Shown here piece after piece: positions 7,231 through 14,479 of a stretch of 64,000 nt of DNA. The first letter of the stretch is position 1; the number at the start of each line of letters is the position of its first letter. The DNA is from Nocardioides eburneiflavus (lineage in GTDB: Bacteria; Actinomycetota; Actinomycetes; Propionibacteriales; Nocardioidaceae): the NCBI RefSeq assembly GCF_004785795.1, contig NZ_SRRO01000001.1, forward strand, positions 2,108,001-2,172,000. Direction: 5' to 3'. The notes under the pieces are model-generated. The model did no database searches, was not told where the DNA came from, and saw only the letters and a program-made list of their open reading frames with translations. The translations under genes were made by a program, and so were the position numbers.

Positions 7231-8067
7231 GTGACGACCAACCTCTCGCCATCCGGGGACCTCAACCTTGGCCACCTTTTCGCCGCCTGCGGACTCGATC
7301 CAAAGGATGTGCTGGTCGTCCGACACACCTACAACGACGACGGTCTGCGGCGCGGTGAGACGACGTTCGAGAACGTCCTGGCGTACACGCGAGAGCAGCG
7401 GCTGCGGTTCGGGGCCAACCAACCACGCATCTGGCTCAACTTCCTCGCCGAAGGTGGACGTCGCTGCCGGTTCTGGGGCGCATTCGAGAATCACGGAGAG
7501 GTCGTCGAGGAGCGCACCGACACCACAAGGTCCTTCGACCTCGGACGCTCCGACGTCATGGTCGCGCTGACAGGCAGACTCGTGACCGAGTGGAGCCGAG
7601 ATCCGATCAATTGGGCGAAGCCGGGTGCCACAGCAGCGGCCTTTCCCGTTGTAGAGATTGCCGACCCGCAGGATGTTGCGTTTCCGGGTTTCGACCGTCT
7701 CGTGCTGACTCAGGGCGACCTCAGAATGATCGTGGAGGACTCGCGGTACGCGGCTTGGCGTACCGCTCTGGGCTCGGTCCAAGGCGTCTACCTGATCGCA
7801 GACACCAGCACCGGCGAGCAGTACGTGGGCAAGGCCGATGGCGGCGAGCGCATTCTGGGGCGCTGGATGCAGTACGCCCAGAACGGCCACGGCGGCAATG
7901 TTGCGCTCCGTGCGCTAGCGGCCGACGACACCGACTACCCCAGGCACTTCATCTTCAGCCTGCTTCGAGTCTTTGGGCCGGACACGCCAGCGCGCGAGGT
8001 GGACGAGGCCGAGGCCCACTTCAAAAGGGCCCTGTTGACGCGTGAGCACGGGATGAATCGCAACTGA
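7231..8067 (+). CDS. GIY-YIG nuclease family protein
   Basis: A 278-residue protein with an N-terminal region of about 170 residues (GHLFAACGLDPKDVLVVRHT near the start) that I know only as a companion of GIY-YIG domains, and a C-terminal GIY-YIG nuclease domain: GVYLI (185-189), YVGKA (198-202), an Arg in ILGRW, and NGHGGN. GIY-YIG enzymes cut DNA with a single metal ion; stand-alone ones include restriction enzymes such as Eco29kI. No methyltransferase stands next to it, so it may not be a classical restriction enzyme. Its location in a defence-gene run is suggestive only. Confidence 0.75.
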   Translation: MTTNLSPSGDLNLGHLFAACGLDPKDVLVVRHTYNDDGLRRGETTFENVLAYTREQRLRFGANQPRIWLNFLAEGGRRCRFWGAFENHGEVVEERTDTTRSFDLGRSDVMVALTGRLVTEWSRDPINWAKPGATAAAFPVVEIADPQDVAFPGFDRLVLTQGDLRMIVEDSRYAAWRTALGSVQGVYLIADTSTGEQYVGKADGGERILGRWMQYAQNGHGGNVALRALAADDTDYPRHFIFSLLRVFGPDTPAREVDEAEAHFKRALLTREHGMNRN

Positions 8068-8236
8068 TCCGCGGGCTGTCGCACCATGCACCTCGTACGA
8101 ATGTCTCGCCCATGTTGCCGAAACGTGGCGCCGCGCGATCAAAGACGTCGTGGACGTGACAAGGGAGCGTCACGCACGAGTGACGGTCGAGCCCGCAACG
8201 CGCCATCCAGCAACACGCCTCTCTGACTCGCGGGCG

Positions 8237-9001
8237 TTAGGGACACCCGGCCTGAGTCCACGGGCAGATCGCGGGGTCGAAGTCGGGAGAGGTCAGGCGC
8301 TGTTTCGCCCACTGAGGTGTCGTTGCCTCCCAGCCGATTGATAGCCAGCGGCCCAGAACGAGGACAGACACCGAAGTTGCTCCAGCCGCTCGAATGGCGA
8401 GCGCCGCTGACGTGGCATGGCCGCCGCCGGTCCAGGTGTCATCGATGACGAGCACGTGCTCGCCGCGCGCGTTGGGTGAGGCGCTGTAGTGGCCGACGCT
8501 GATGGCGCGCGGAAAGGCAACCTCTCGCGCGGCTGTCAGCACAACCTCGATGGCACCGGGCCGCGCCAACTTCCTAACGATCTGGTTCAGGGGATGCTGT
8601 GACGTCGTTGGCTTCGCTGGCAGCGATGGAACCGTTGCCCATGAGGAGATGGGCGCCCCGACGAGACGGCCAGGACAAGCCACGTGGCCCACGAGACCAT
8701 GAGCGGCGAGCAGCGCTACCGTCTGCCGGTAGGTCCCCCCATTCGGGAATGCCGGGTTCTTGTACCCCCGCATGACACGACCAGACTGCGCGATGGGGTC
8801 CAGATGTCCTGCGTAAGTGATCATCGCCAGCGCATCAGGCCCACCGTCGATCGCGCTGGCATAGCGACAGTCAGAGCAGACCGGATTGAGGGTGGGAGTA
8901 AAGCACCGCTGACACGTCCCGGGACCGCCAGGATTCCGAAGGAAGCCACCTGCTGTAGCAGTCAGCGCGCGTTGAATCTGCGCTGCGCGAGGCTCGGTCA
9001 C
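8237..9001 (-). CDS. Phosphoribosyltransferase-like protein with zinc ribbon (B)
   Basis: A 254-residue ComF-like protein. An N-terminal Cys cluster (C30, C33, C42, C45: CQRC then CSDC) looks like a zinc ribbon. The C-terminal half has a PRPP-binding loop, VLVIDDTWTGGGHATSAA (183-200), where the two acidic residues bind the ribose. The GTG start at 9001 overlaps the dprA-like stop by 4 nt, so the two are translationally coupled. In ComF proteins this fold serves DNA uptake, but pairing with a DprA-like protein inside a defence island suggests another role. Confidence 0.75.
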   Translation of the reverse strand: MTEPRAAQIQRALTATAGGFLRNPGGPGTCQRCFTPTLNPVCSDCRYASAIDGGPDALAMITYAGHLDPIAQSGRVMRGYKNPAFPNGGTYRQTVALLAAHGLVGHVACPGRLVGAPISSWATVPSLPAKPTTSQHPLNQIVRKLARPGAIEVVLTAAREVAFPRAISVGHYSASPNARGEHVLVIDDTWTGGGHATSAALAIRAAGATSVSVLVLGRWLSIGWEATTPQWAKQRLTSPDFDPAICPWTQAGCP

Positions 9002-9909
9002 AGACCGGCGCCCAGGAGGTCGTCGAGAAGGCGGTCAACCTTGTTGTCGCGGTCCAACACCCGATGGATGTGCTGCATGGCCTCGTCGATCCCATTCGCC
9101 ACATGCACACCTGGTCGGCTGATAAGGGCCTTAGCCCACTCATTCGCCTCAACAACCTGGTTCGTCAAGATGACAGGTCGACCATGCTCCACAGCCATGC
9201 GGGCTTGTGCCCGCGCGCCGCTTTGCTCGCCCGCTTCGACAACGACCGTGGCCCGACCGTACCCAGACATCACGGCGTTGCGCATCAGGAAGTTGTGCTT
9301 CTGCGGCGGTGCATCCGGCCAGAACTGTGACAGCACCAAACCCTTGCGCTCGATCTCCAGTTGAAGTTCACGGTTGGATGCCGGGTACTGCTTCGTGATG
9401 CCTGTGGCGATCACCGCAACCGTTCGTCCGCCCGCAGATAGCGCTGCTGTGTGCGCCGCCGCATCGATCCCGGCCGCAAGGCCAGACAGCACGGTGACAC
9501 CTTCGCCAGCCAGCGCCGTCGCAATAGCGCTTGCGATTGACAGGCCTCGGGCGGACGCCTTCCGCGAGCCGACAACGGCGATCGCAGGGTCGTCGGCGAT
9601 GAGGGCACCCGCCGCAAACAAGAAGGGGGGCGCTTGGTGGATCTCTCGCAGCCTCGCCGGGTAGTCGCTGTCGAGTATCCCGATCATTCTGTATGTGGCG
9701 CCGGACCACTCGATCACATCGGCTGCTGCGGTGTCATAGGCCGAGGTGAGAGTCGGGTCAGGAAGCAGCGTGTCGCCAGCCTTGTCGTTCCAGACGTCGG
9801 TAGCGCTGCCCCGCTCCAAGACAGCCTCAGTCACGGACGCCCATCGCTGACCCTTGTCAACGGTGCGCAGCAGCGCGACCAGGGAGGCGTGCTCCTCCAG
9901 GGTCGTCAT
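8998..9909 (-). CDS. DprA/Smf-family protein
   Basis: A 303-residue DprA-family protein. The Rossmann-like DprA domain covers roughly residues 80-270: YPARLREIHQAPPFLFAAG, AIAVVGSRKASARG, VLSGLAAGIDAAAH, and VVVEAGEQSGARAQA. DprA normally binds ssDNA and loads RecA in transformation. Here it sits between two phosphoribosyltransferase-like genes in an island, so it is probably a defence-associated paralogue rather than the competence gene. The ATG at 9909 is preceded by TACGCT and 6 nt, the leaderless pattern, which fixes the start. Confidence 0.85.
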   Translation of the reverse strand: MTTLEEHASLVALLRTVDKGQRWASVTEAVLERGSATDVWNDKAGDTLLPDPTLTSAYDTAAADVIEWSGATYRMIGILDSDYPARLREIHQAPPFLFAAGALIADDPAIAVVGSRKASARGLSIASAIATALAGEGVTVLSGLAAGIDAAAHTAALSAGGRTVAVIATGITKQYPASNRELQLEIERKGLVLSQFWPDAPPQKHNFLMRNAVMSGYGRATVVVEAGEQSGARAQARMAVEHGRPVILTNQVVEANEWAKALISRPGVHVANGIDEAMQHIHRVLDRDNKVDRLLDDLLGAGL

Positions 9910-10024
9910 GGCGCCAGCGTAGGTCAGTCTTGACATGAGAGTCTGCACCTAATCACGTGCTGAGCCTGTTCATTTGGGCACCCTGTCATCAACCACCGAC
10001 ACCGCCCACTCACGCCGCAGTTCG

Positions 10025-10828
10025 CTAGCGGCAGAGGACGCATTCGTCACTGATCCATCGAGTACTGCATCGATCGTCGTACACCTCAGATGTGCTTCCT
10101 CTCCGGTCGCTCAGGTTGAGTTGGCGCCCCAGGGCGACGACGGTGACATGCGCCGCGCCTGCGCTCTTCAACGCGGCCGCCGCACTCGAAGCCGACGACC
10201 CTGACGTCCAGACGTCGTCAAGCAGGAGCACCGCCTGACCGTGCACAGACCGCGGCGTCACCGAGTACGCACCTGGCTTCAGTTCCCCGCGAGCCGGTCT
10301 TGAGGTCCGAAGGTCGCGCTCAATCGCATCAGGACTCCAATCGAAGCGCTCAAAGATGGGGTCTCCGACGAAGACACCTCGCACAAGTTGATCGAGATGG
10401 TTGAAGCCGCGGTCACGGTTGTCCGACGGGACAAACATCGCGACATCGATACCGTGCGCATTGTCATCGATGCAGTCTGAGTGGTTGTTGAGGAAGTTCG
10501 TCAGGAGCGATGCCAGAGGCCGCCGGAGCCACGCAACGCCTCGATCCTTGTAGCGGTGCAGCATCGATTCCAGCCCGGCGTCAATGCTGTAGGTCATTGG
10601 CACGAATGTGTCGACAGCGCCTTGATAGGTGCGGCAGTGCCAGCATGTTGACCACGTGTCACCGTCATCGCGATACGTGCTGGAGCCGAAGCACTCCTGG
10701 CATGCCCGGTCGTGGAGAGGCGCGACGGGGATGAGGGTGTCCCCCTGGTCCCGCAGCCATCTGATCCAGCCGCCGCTAGTGGTCGGCCTAGCGTCCCTTC
10801 TCGGGTACGCGAAGTTCCGATAACTCAC
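10025..10828 (-). CDS. ComF-like phosphoribosyltransferase protein (A)
   Basis: A 267-residue ComF-like protein. The zinc-type Cys pairs C43/C46 (CQEC) and C62/C65 (CWHC) lie in the N-terminal part. ComF-like FVPSDNRDRGFNHLDQLV follows near residue 132, and the PRPP loop LLLDDVWTSGSSASS starts at residue 201. GAAGGAG lies six bases before the GTG at 10828, deciding the start. The same two-part layout is found in protein B at 8237-9001, with little sequence identity outside the motifs. It is upstream of, and on the same strand as, the dprA-like gene. Confidence 0.78.
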   Translation of the reverse strand: MSYRNFAYPRRDARPTTSGGWIRWLRDQGDTLIPVAPLHDRACQECFGSSTYRDDGDTWSTCWHCRTYQGAVDTFVPMTYSIDAGLESMLHRYKDRGVAWLRRPLASLLTNFLNNHSDCIDDNAHGIDVAMFVPSDNRDRGFNHLDQLVRGVFVGDPIFERFDWSPDAIERDLRTSRPARGELKPGAYSVTPRSVHGQAVLLLDDVWTSGSSASSAAAALKSAGAAHVTVVALGRQLNLSDRRGSTSEVYDDRCSTRWISDECVLCR

Positions 10829-11087
10829 GCACGCTCCTTCCCCCGACTGCCGAGCGTAGAACCGAGTGCGCCAACCCGCAGTGAATTTGCAAGTCGAGAC
10901 GGTCGAAGTGGTCGTAGGCAACTTAATCGACGCGGGGAGGTCGCTCGTCCAATCCGCACACCTAGCGGTTATGGCAAATACGAACGGTTCCGCCGGACAG
11001 AACGGCGATGCAAGCCCGACGCTCAACAAATCCGGCAATTACTCCCGGCAGAACTCGGAGACCTCTACCCCCGTTTTTGCCGGTGCA

Positions 11088-11642
11088 ATGTTGGGCTACG
11101 CGCGCGTGAGTACTGGTGACCAGGACCTGCGGCGCCAGCATGACGCCCTCACCTCGGCTGGGTGCGATCGCGTCTTCGAGGACAAGGCGAGCGGTACGCG
11201 CTCGACGGCTGACCGGCCCGGCATGGCCGCCCTGATGGATCACGCGCGGGCGGGGGACAAGATCGTGATGATCGAGTTATCCCGAGCCGGACGCAAGACC
11301 TCCGACCTCCTCGCATGGGTAGAAGAACTCGACGCGCGGGGGATCGGCCTCGTCGTGCTGAACCTCGGGATCGATACGGCCACGCCAGGAGGGCGACTCG
11401 TCCTCACGATCATGGCCGCCCTCGCGGAGATGGAACGTGCCCTCCTAATCGAGAGGACACGGGACGGCCTCGCTGCGGCTCGACGCCGCGGACGCGTCGG
11501 CGGGCGCCCCCGTGCCCTCAGTGACGAGCAGGTGGCTCTGGCCCGCTCGCTCACGGCACAGGGCACCTCGGCGGCAGAGACGGTGCGGCTCCTTGGCGGC
11601 GTGTGCTCGGAGCGAACCATCCGACGCGTTGTGGCGGGATAG
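11088..11642 (+). CDS. Serine recombinase (resolvase/invertase family)
   Basis: A 184-residue small serine recombinase. The catalytic Ser is in YARVSTGDQDL at the N-terminus; the conserved Arg-containing block DRPGMAALMDHARAGD and IELSRAGRKT follow. The C-terminal helix-turn-helix (RPRALSDEQVALARSL to SERTIRRVV) binds the recombination site. Length and layout match Tn3-type resolvases and invertases. ATG 11088 is the start of the conserved domain, although the frame is open upstream to 10866. It lies at the very edge of the island, next to the broken tadB, and the 260 nt before it could hold its target site. No transposase is visible. Confidence 0.85.
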   Translation: MLGYARVSTGDQDLRRQHDALTSAGCDRVFEDKASGTRSTADRPGMAALMDHARAGDKIVMIELSRAGRKTSDLLAWVEELDARGIGLVVLNLGIDTATPGGRLVLTIMAALAEMERALLIERTRDGLAAARRRGRVGGRPRALSDEQVALARSLTAQGTSAAETVRLLGGVCSERTIRRVVAG

Positions 11643-11677
11643 ATTGAGGCCACGCCGCGTTTTCGCAGGTCAGGCAC

Positions 11678-11905
11678 ATGTTCGGCCACCGTGGTTATGA
11701 GTGGACCGTCAACGGCGCGCGCCTCGCCGTCGCGGCCCCGTGGATCGTGCTGCTGCTGATGTCCTTCCAGACCACGGCCATCCGGCAGTACGCCTCTCCC
11801 GGCGGGATCATCGTGCTGGGGATCGGCGCGGGGGTCTGCGTTCTCGCCTACGCCGCGATGATGCGCATCGGCCGGCTCCCCGTCGAGAAGCGGGTCCTGT
11901 CGTGA
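11678..11905 (+). pseudogene. tadB: tadB remnant, C-terminal part only
   Basis: The reading frame encodes a TadB C-terminus: VNGARLAVAAPWIVLLLM, then a second hydrophobic segment ASPGGIIVLGIGAGVCVLAY, and the typical RIGRLPVEKRVL ending. TadB is the inner-membrane platform protein of Tad/Flp pili and is normally around 300 residues; only about 67 TadB-like residues remain. Similarity begins at about 11,700 immediately after the island's recombinase. The remnant overlaps tadC by 4 nt (GTGA), as in intact loci. The missing part and the ATPase gene may lie at the other island end. Confidence 0.75.
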
Positions 11906-12843
11906 GCACCGCGGTCTGGGGCGGCCTGCTCGGTGCGCTGGCCGGGGCGGGCCTGTTCGTGGTCGTGCTGCGGATCAACGTCCTGCGTCGTCCCCAGCTG
12001 TCGCTGCGGGTCCTGGCCTACGTCCGCGACGTCCCGCGTCTCGACGAGACCCGGGGCGTGCGCCTCGCCGCGTCCACCCCCACCTCGGCCGCCGCCGGGA
12101 TCTTCGGCCCCGTGCTGCGGCAGGCCGCCGACCTGGTCGAGCGGGTGCTCGGCGGGAGCTCGTCCGTACGCCGTCGGCTGGAGCGCGCCGGTCTCGACCG
12201 CACTGTGCAGGACTTCCGCATCGAGCAGGTCGTGTGGGGCCTGGTCGGCTTCGCCGCCACCGCAGCGCTCGTCCTGCTCCGCGCCCTCGGGGGAGTCGGG
12301 GGAGTCGGATCCGGCCTGGTCTTCTGCGTGCTCGGCTTCGTGAGCGGCGTGCTCCTGCGCGACAACCGGCTCAGCACGCAGGTGAAGAACCGCGAGCGGC
12401 AGGTCCTCACCGAGTTCCCGACGATCGCCGAGCTGCTGGCGCTCTCCGTGGCCGCCGGGGAGAGCCCGGTCTCGGCGCTGGACCGCGTGGTCAGGCGCAG
12501 TCGCGGCGCGCTGTCGGAGGATCTCGGCCGGGTCCTGGCGCGCATCCGCACCGGCGAGCCGGTGGGCGTCGCCTTCGAGTCCCTCGCCCGCACCACCGGC
12601 CTGCCGATCGTGGCGCGCTTCGCCACCGGCATCACCGTCGCCATGGAGCGCGGCACACCGCTCGCCGACGTCCTGCACGCCCAGGCCGCCGACGTCCGCG
12701 AGGCGGGCAGGCGCCTGCTCATCGAGACCGCCGCGCGCAAGGAGATCGCGATGATGGCGCCCGTCGTGTTCTTCGTGCTTCCCGTGACGATCCTGTTCGC
12801 CTTCTATCCCGGCGTGCTCGGCCTCCGCCTCACCACGCCCTGA
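11902..12843 (+). CDS. tadC: TadC-like pilus assembly membrane protein (T2SS F family)
   Basis: A 313-residue type II secretion F-domain protein of the Tad pilus machine. It has an N-terminal membrane segment (residues 5-24), two in the middle (VWGLVGFAATAALVLL and LVFCVLGFVSGVLL), a cytoplasmic F domain with AELLALSVAAGESPVSALD, and a C-terminal membrane anchor. It starts at GTG 11902, overlapping the tadB remnant. With tadB broken the pilus is probably non-functional unless another copy exists. Confidence 0.82.
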   Translation: MSTAVWGGLLGALAGAGLFVVVLRINVLRRPQLSLRVLAYVRDVPRLDETRGVRLAASTPTSAAAGIFGPVLRQAADLVERVLGGSSSVRRRLERAGLDRTVQDFRIEQVVWGLVGFAATAALVLLRALGGVGGVGSGLVFCVLGFVSGVLLRDNRLSTQVKNRERQVLTEFPTIAELLALSVAAGESPVSALDRVVRRSRGALSEDLGRVLARIRTGEPVGVAFESLARTTGLPIVARFATGITVAMERGTPLADVLHAQAADVREAGRRLLIETAARKEIAMMAPVVFFVLPVTILFAFYPGVLGLRLTTP

Positions 12844-12867
12844 TTCCACCAACGAAAGGACACACCC

Positions 12868-13053
12868 ATGCACCCGTCCATCTCGGGACCGCTCCGGCAC
12901 CTGATGACACGTCCGCGCGACGAGCGCGGCGACGTGCCCGGCTGGGTGATGGTCACCCTGATGACCGCGATCGTCATCGCCGGACTGACGCCCTTCGTCG
13001 GCGACGAGCTGCGCAACCTGCTCGTGCGGGCGTTCTCGATGGTGAGCGGCTAG
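12868..13053 (+). CDS. Flp pilin-like small membrane protein
   Basis: A 61-residue protein with a short charged N-terminus (RPRDERGD) followed by one hydrophobic helix, VPGWVMVTLMTAIVIAGL. This layout is found in the small pilin-like genes between tadC and the tadE genes in actinobacterial Tad loci. AAAGGA precedes the ATG by about 7 nt. It is probably a minor subunit or pilin; a classical Flp processing motif is not obvious. Confidence 0.7.
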   Translation: MHPSISGPLRHLMTRPRDERGDVPGWVMVTLMTAIVIAGLTPFVGDELRNLLVRAFSMVSG

Positions 13054-13057
13054 GCAG

Positions 13058-13465
13058 GTGCCCCGTCCCGCTCGTGCCGACGAGCGCGGGTCGGCGGTGG
13101 TCGACTTCGTCCTGGTCCTGCTGGTCCTGATCCCGCTGGTGATCGGCATCCTCCAGCTCGCGCTGGTGCTGCACGTGCGCAACACGCTCGCCTCCGCGGC
13201 CGCCGAGGGAGCTCGGCGTGCTGCGGTCGCGGGCTCGTCCGCGCCCGCAGGCCGGGCCAAGATCGACGAGCTCGTCGACGGCGCGCTCTCGGAGGACTTC
13301 GTCCGGTCGGTCACGGTCCGGCCGGCGGAGGTGGGCGGATCGCCCGGCTACGAGGCTGTGGTCGAGGCCGACGTCGGGCTGCTCGGGCTGAAGGCGCTGG
13401 GCGGCGTACATGTGCGCGTCGCCGGGCACGCGATCGCGGAGCAGGCCGCAGGGGGTCCGCCGTGA
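13058..13465 (+). CDS. TadE-family pilus protein
   Basis: A 135-residue TadE-like protein. The N-terminal DERGSAVVDFVLVLLVLIP resembles the pseudopilin signature of TadE/TadF proteins, with a single membrane helix followed by a periplasmic region (HVRNTLASAAAEGARRAA). It starts at GTG 13058, 4 nt after the preceding stop, and overlaps the next gene by 4 nt. TadE-like proteins are minor pilins needed for assembly. Confidence 0.8.
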   Translation: MPRPARADERGSAVVDFVLVLLVLIPLVIGILQLALVLHVRNTLASAAAEGARRAAVAGSSAPAGRAKIDELVDGALSEDFVRSVTVRPAEVGGSPGYEAVVEADVGLLGLKALGGVHVRVAGHAIAEQAAGGPP

Positions 13466-13938
13466 ACCGCCGCCGTGACGAGCAGGGGTCCGCGCTCGTC
13501 GAGCTCAGCTGGCTCGCGATCATCCTGCTGGTCCCGCTGATCTGGATCGTGATCTCGGTCTTCGAGGTGCAGCAGGGCGCGTTCGCCACGAGTGCCGCCG
13601 CGCGCGCGGCGGGCCGGGCGTACGCCCTCGCCCCCGACGACGCGACCGGTGCGGCGCGCGCCGACGCCGTCGTGCGGCAGGTCCTCGCCGACCAGGGCAC
13701 CCCCGGCCAGGAGGCGGAGGTGACGGTCACCTGCGACGCCCCCGACGAGAGCTGCCACGTCGGCACGGCAGTCATCACCGTCCGCGTCCGCTCCGCGGTC
13801 GACCTGCCGTTCTTCCCCGCGATCTTCGACAAGGGGGCGGCGAGCTTCGCCCTCGACGCCACCCACACGGTGCCCATCGGGCAGTACGTCGAGAGCGCGC
13901 CCGAGGACCCCGAGGACCCAGAGGACCGCGAGCGGTGA
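13462..13938 (+). CDS. TadE/TadF-family pseudopilin
   Basis: A 158-residue protein with the pseudopilin-type N-terminus DEQGSALVELSWLAIILLVP and one membrane helix, followed by SAAARAAGRAYALAPDD. Two Cys residues (VTCDAPDESC) may form an extracytoplasmic disulfide. The C-terminal tail is a short acidic repeat of Glu-Asp-Pro units. It overlaps both neighbours by 4 nt (GTGA), so the three genes are co-translated. Confidence 0.75.
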   Translation: MNRRRDEQGSALVELSWLAIILLVPLIWIVISVFEVQQGAFATSAAARAAGRAYALAPDDATGAARADAVVRQVLADQGTPGQEAEVTVTCDAPDESCHVGTAVITVRVRSAVDLPFFPAIFDKGAASFALDATHTVPIGQYVESAPEDPEDPEDRER

Positions 13939-14369
13939 GGCGCGACGAGCAGGGGCAGGTGACGCTGCTGATCATCGGCTTCGCGAGCATCCTGCTGATG
14001 GCGATCGTCGTCGTCATCGACGCGTCCGCGGCCTACCTCCAGCGCCAGGGGCTCGACAACCTCGCCGACGGCGCCGCCCTCCATGGCGCCGACCTCGGTT
14101 CGGCCGGCATCTACGAGCAGGGTCTCGACGGCGAGCGGCTCACCCAGCAGGAGGCCGCGGTCGAGGCCGCGGTCCGCGACTACCTCGTACGCGCCGGCGC
14201 TCCCGAGAAGTACCCCGGCATCGACGTGGGCGTGCGCGTCGACCCGATCGGCCGGTCCGTGACGGTCCGGCTCAGCGCACCGCTGGACCTGCCGTTGCGG
14301 ATCCCGGGATCACCCAGCAGCCCGGTCGTGGGAGCCAGCAGCACGGCGGCGGTGACCATCGTCGACTGA
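13935..14369 (+). CDS. TadG-like/Rv3654c-type pilus protein
   Basis: A 144-residue protein beginning MRRDEQGQVTLLIIGFASIL with one membrane helix followed by AAYLQRQGLDNLADGAALHGA, the pattern of the short TadG-like proteins that close actinobacterial Tad operons. The remaining part is a predicted extracytoplasmic beta-rich domain ending in a hydroxylated tail. It is the last gene of the truncated Tad operon. Confidence 0.72.
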   Translation: MRRDEQGQVTLLIIGFASILLMAIVVVIDASAAYLQRQGLDNLADGAALHGADLGSAGIYEQGLDGERLTQQEAAVEAAVRDYLVRAGAPEKYPGIDVGVRVDPIGRSVTVRLSAPLDLPLRIPGSPSSPVVGASSTAAVTIVD

Positions 14370-14479
14370 ACCTCCCGCGCTAGACCAGCAGCGCTGGACC
14401 TTGACGACGTGGCGTGCCGAGGAGGTCACTGGGGGAGGGGCGACGCCCGCTCGGGTGCGCGCCGAAGCGGGGTGATCGC

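Larger units (their letters stand above)
1..11700. mobile_element. Right part of a genomic (defence) island, ending in the tadB remnant
   Basis: From the left edge to about 11,700 the sequence is visibly less GC-rich than the rest. It carries restriction-modification genes, DprA/phosphoribosyltransferase genes, a GIY-YIG nuclease and unknown small genes, and it ends with a serine recombinase. Directly after the recombinase the sequence becomes the C-terminal end of a tadB gene with no N-terminal part, so the island boundary lies close to 11,640-11,705. The left end is outside the window. I saw no clear direct repeat marking the edge, so the mode of entry is inference. Confidence 0.55.

Noticed and set aside
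10829..11087. Resolvase res site upstream of the serine recombinase
   Set aside because: Only weak inverted repeats such as GTTC/GAAC are visible; nothing matches the three-subsite layout of known res sites well enough to annotate.
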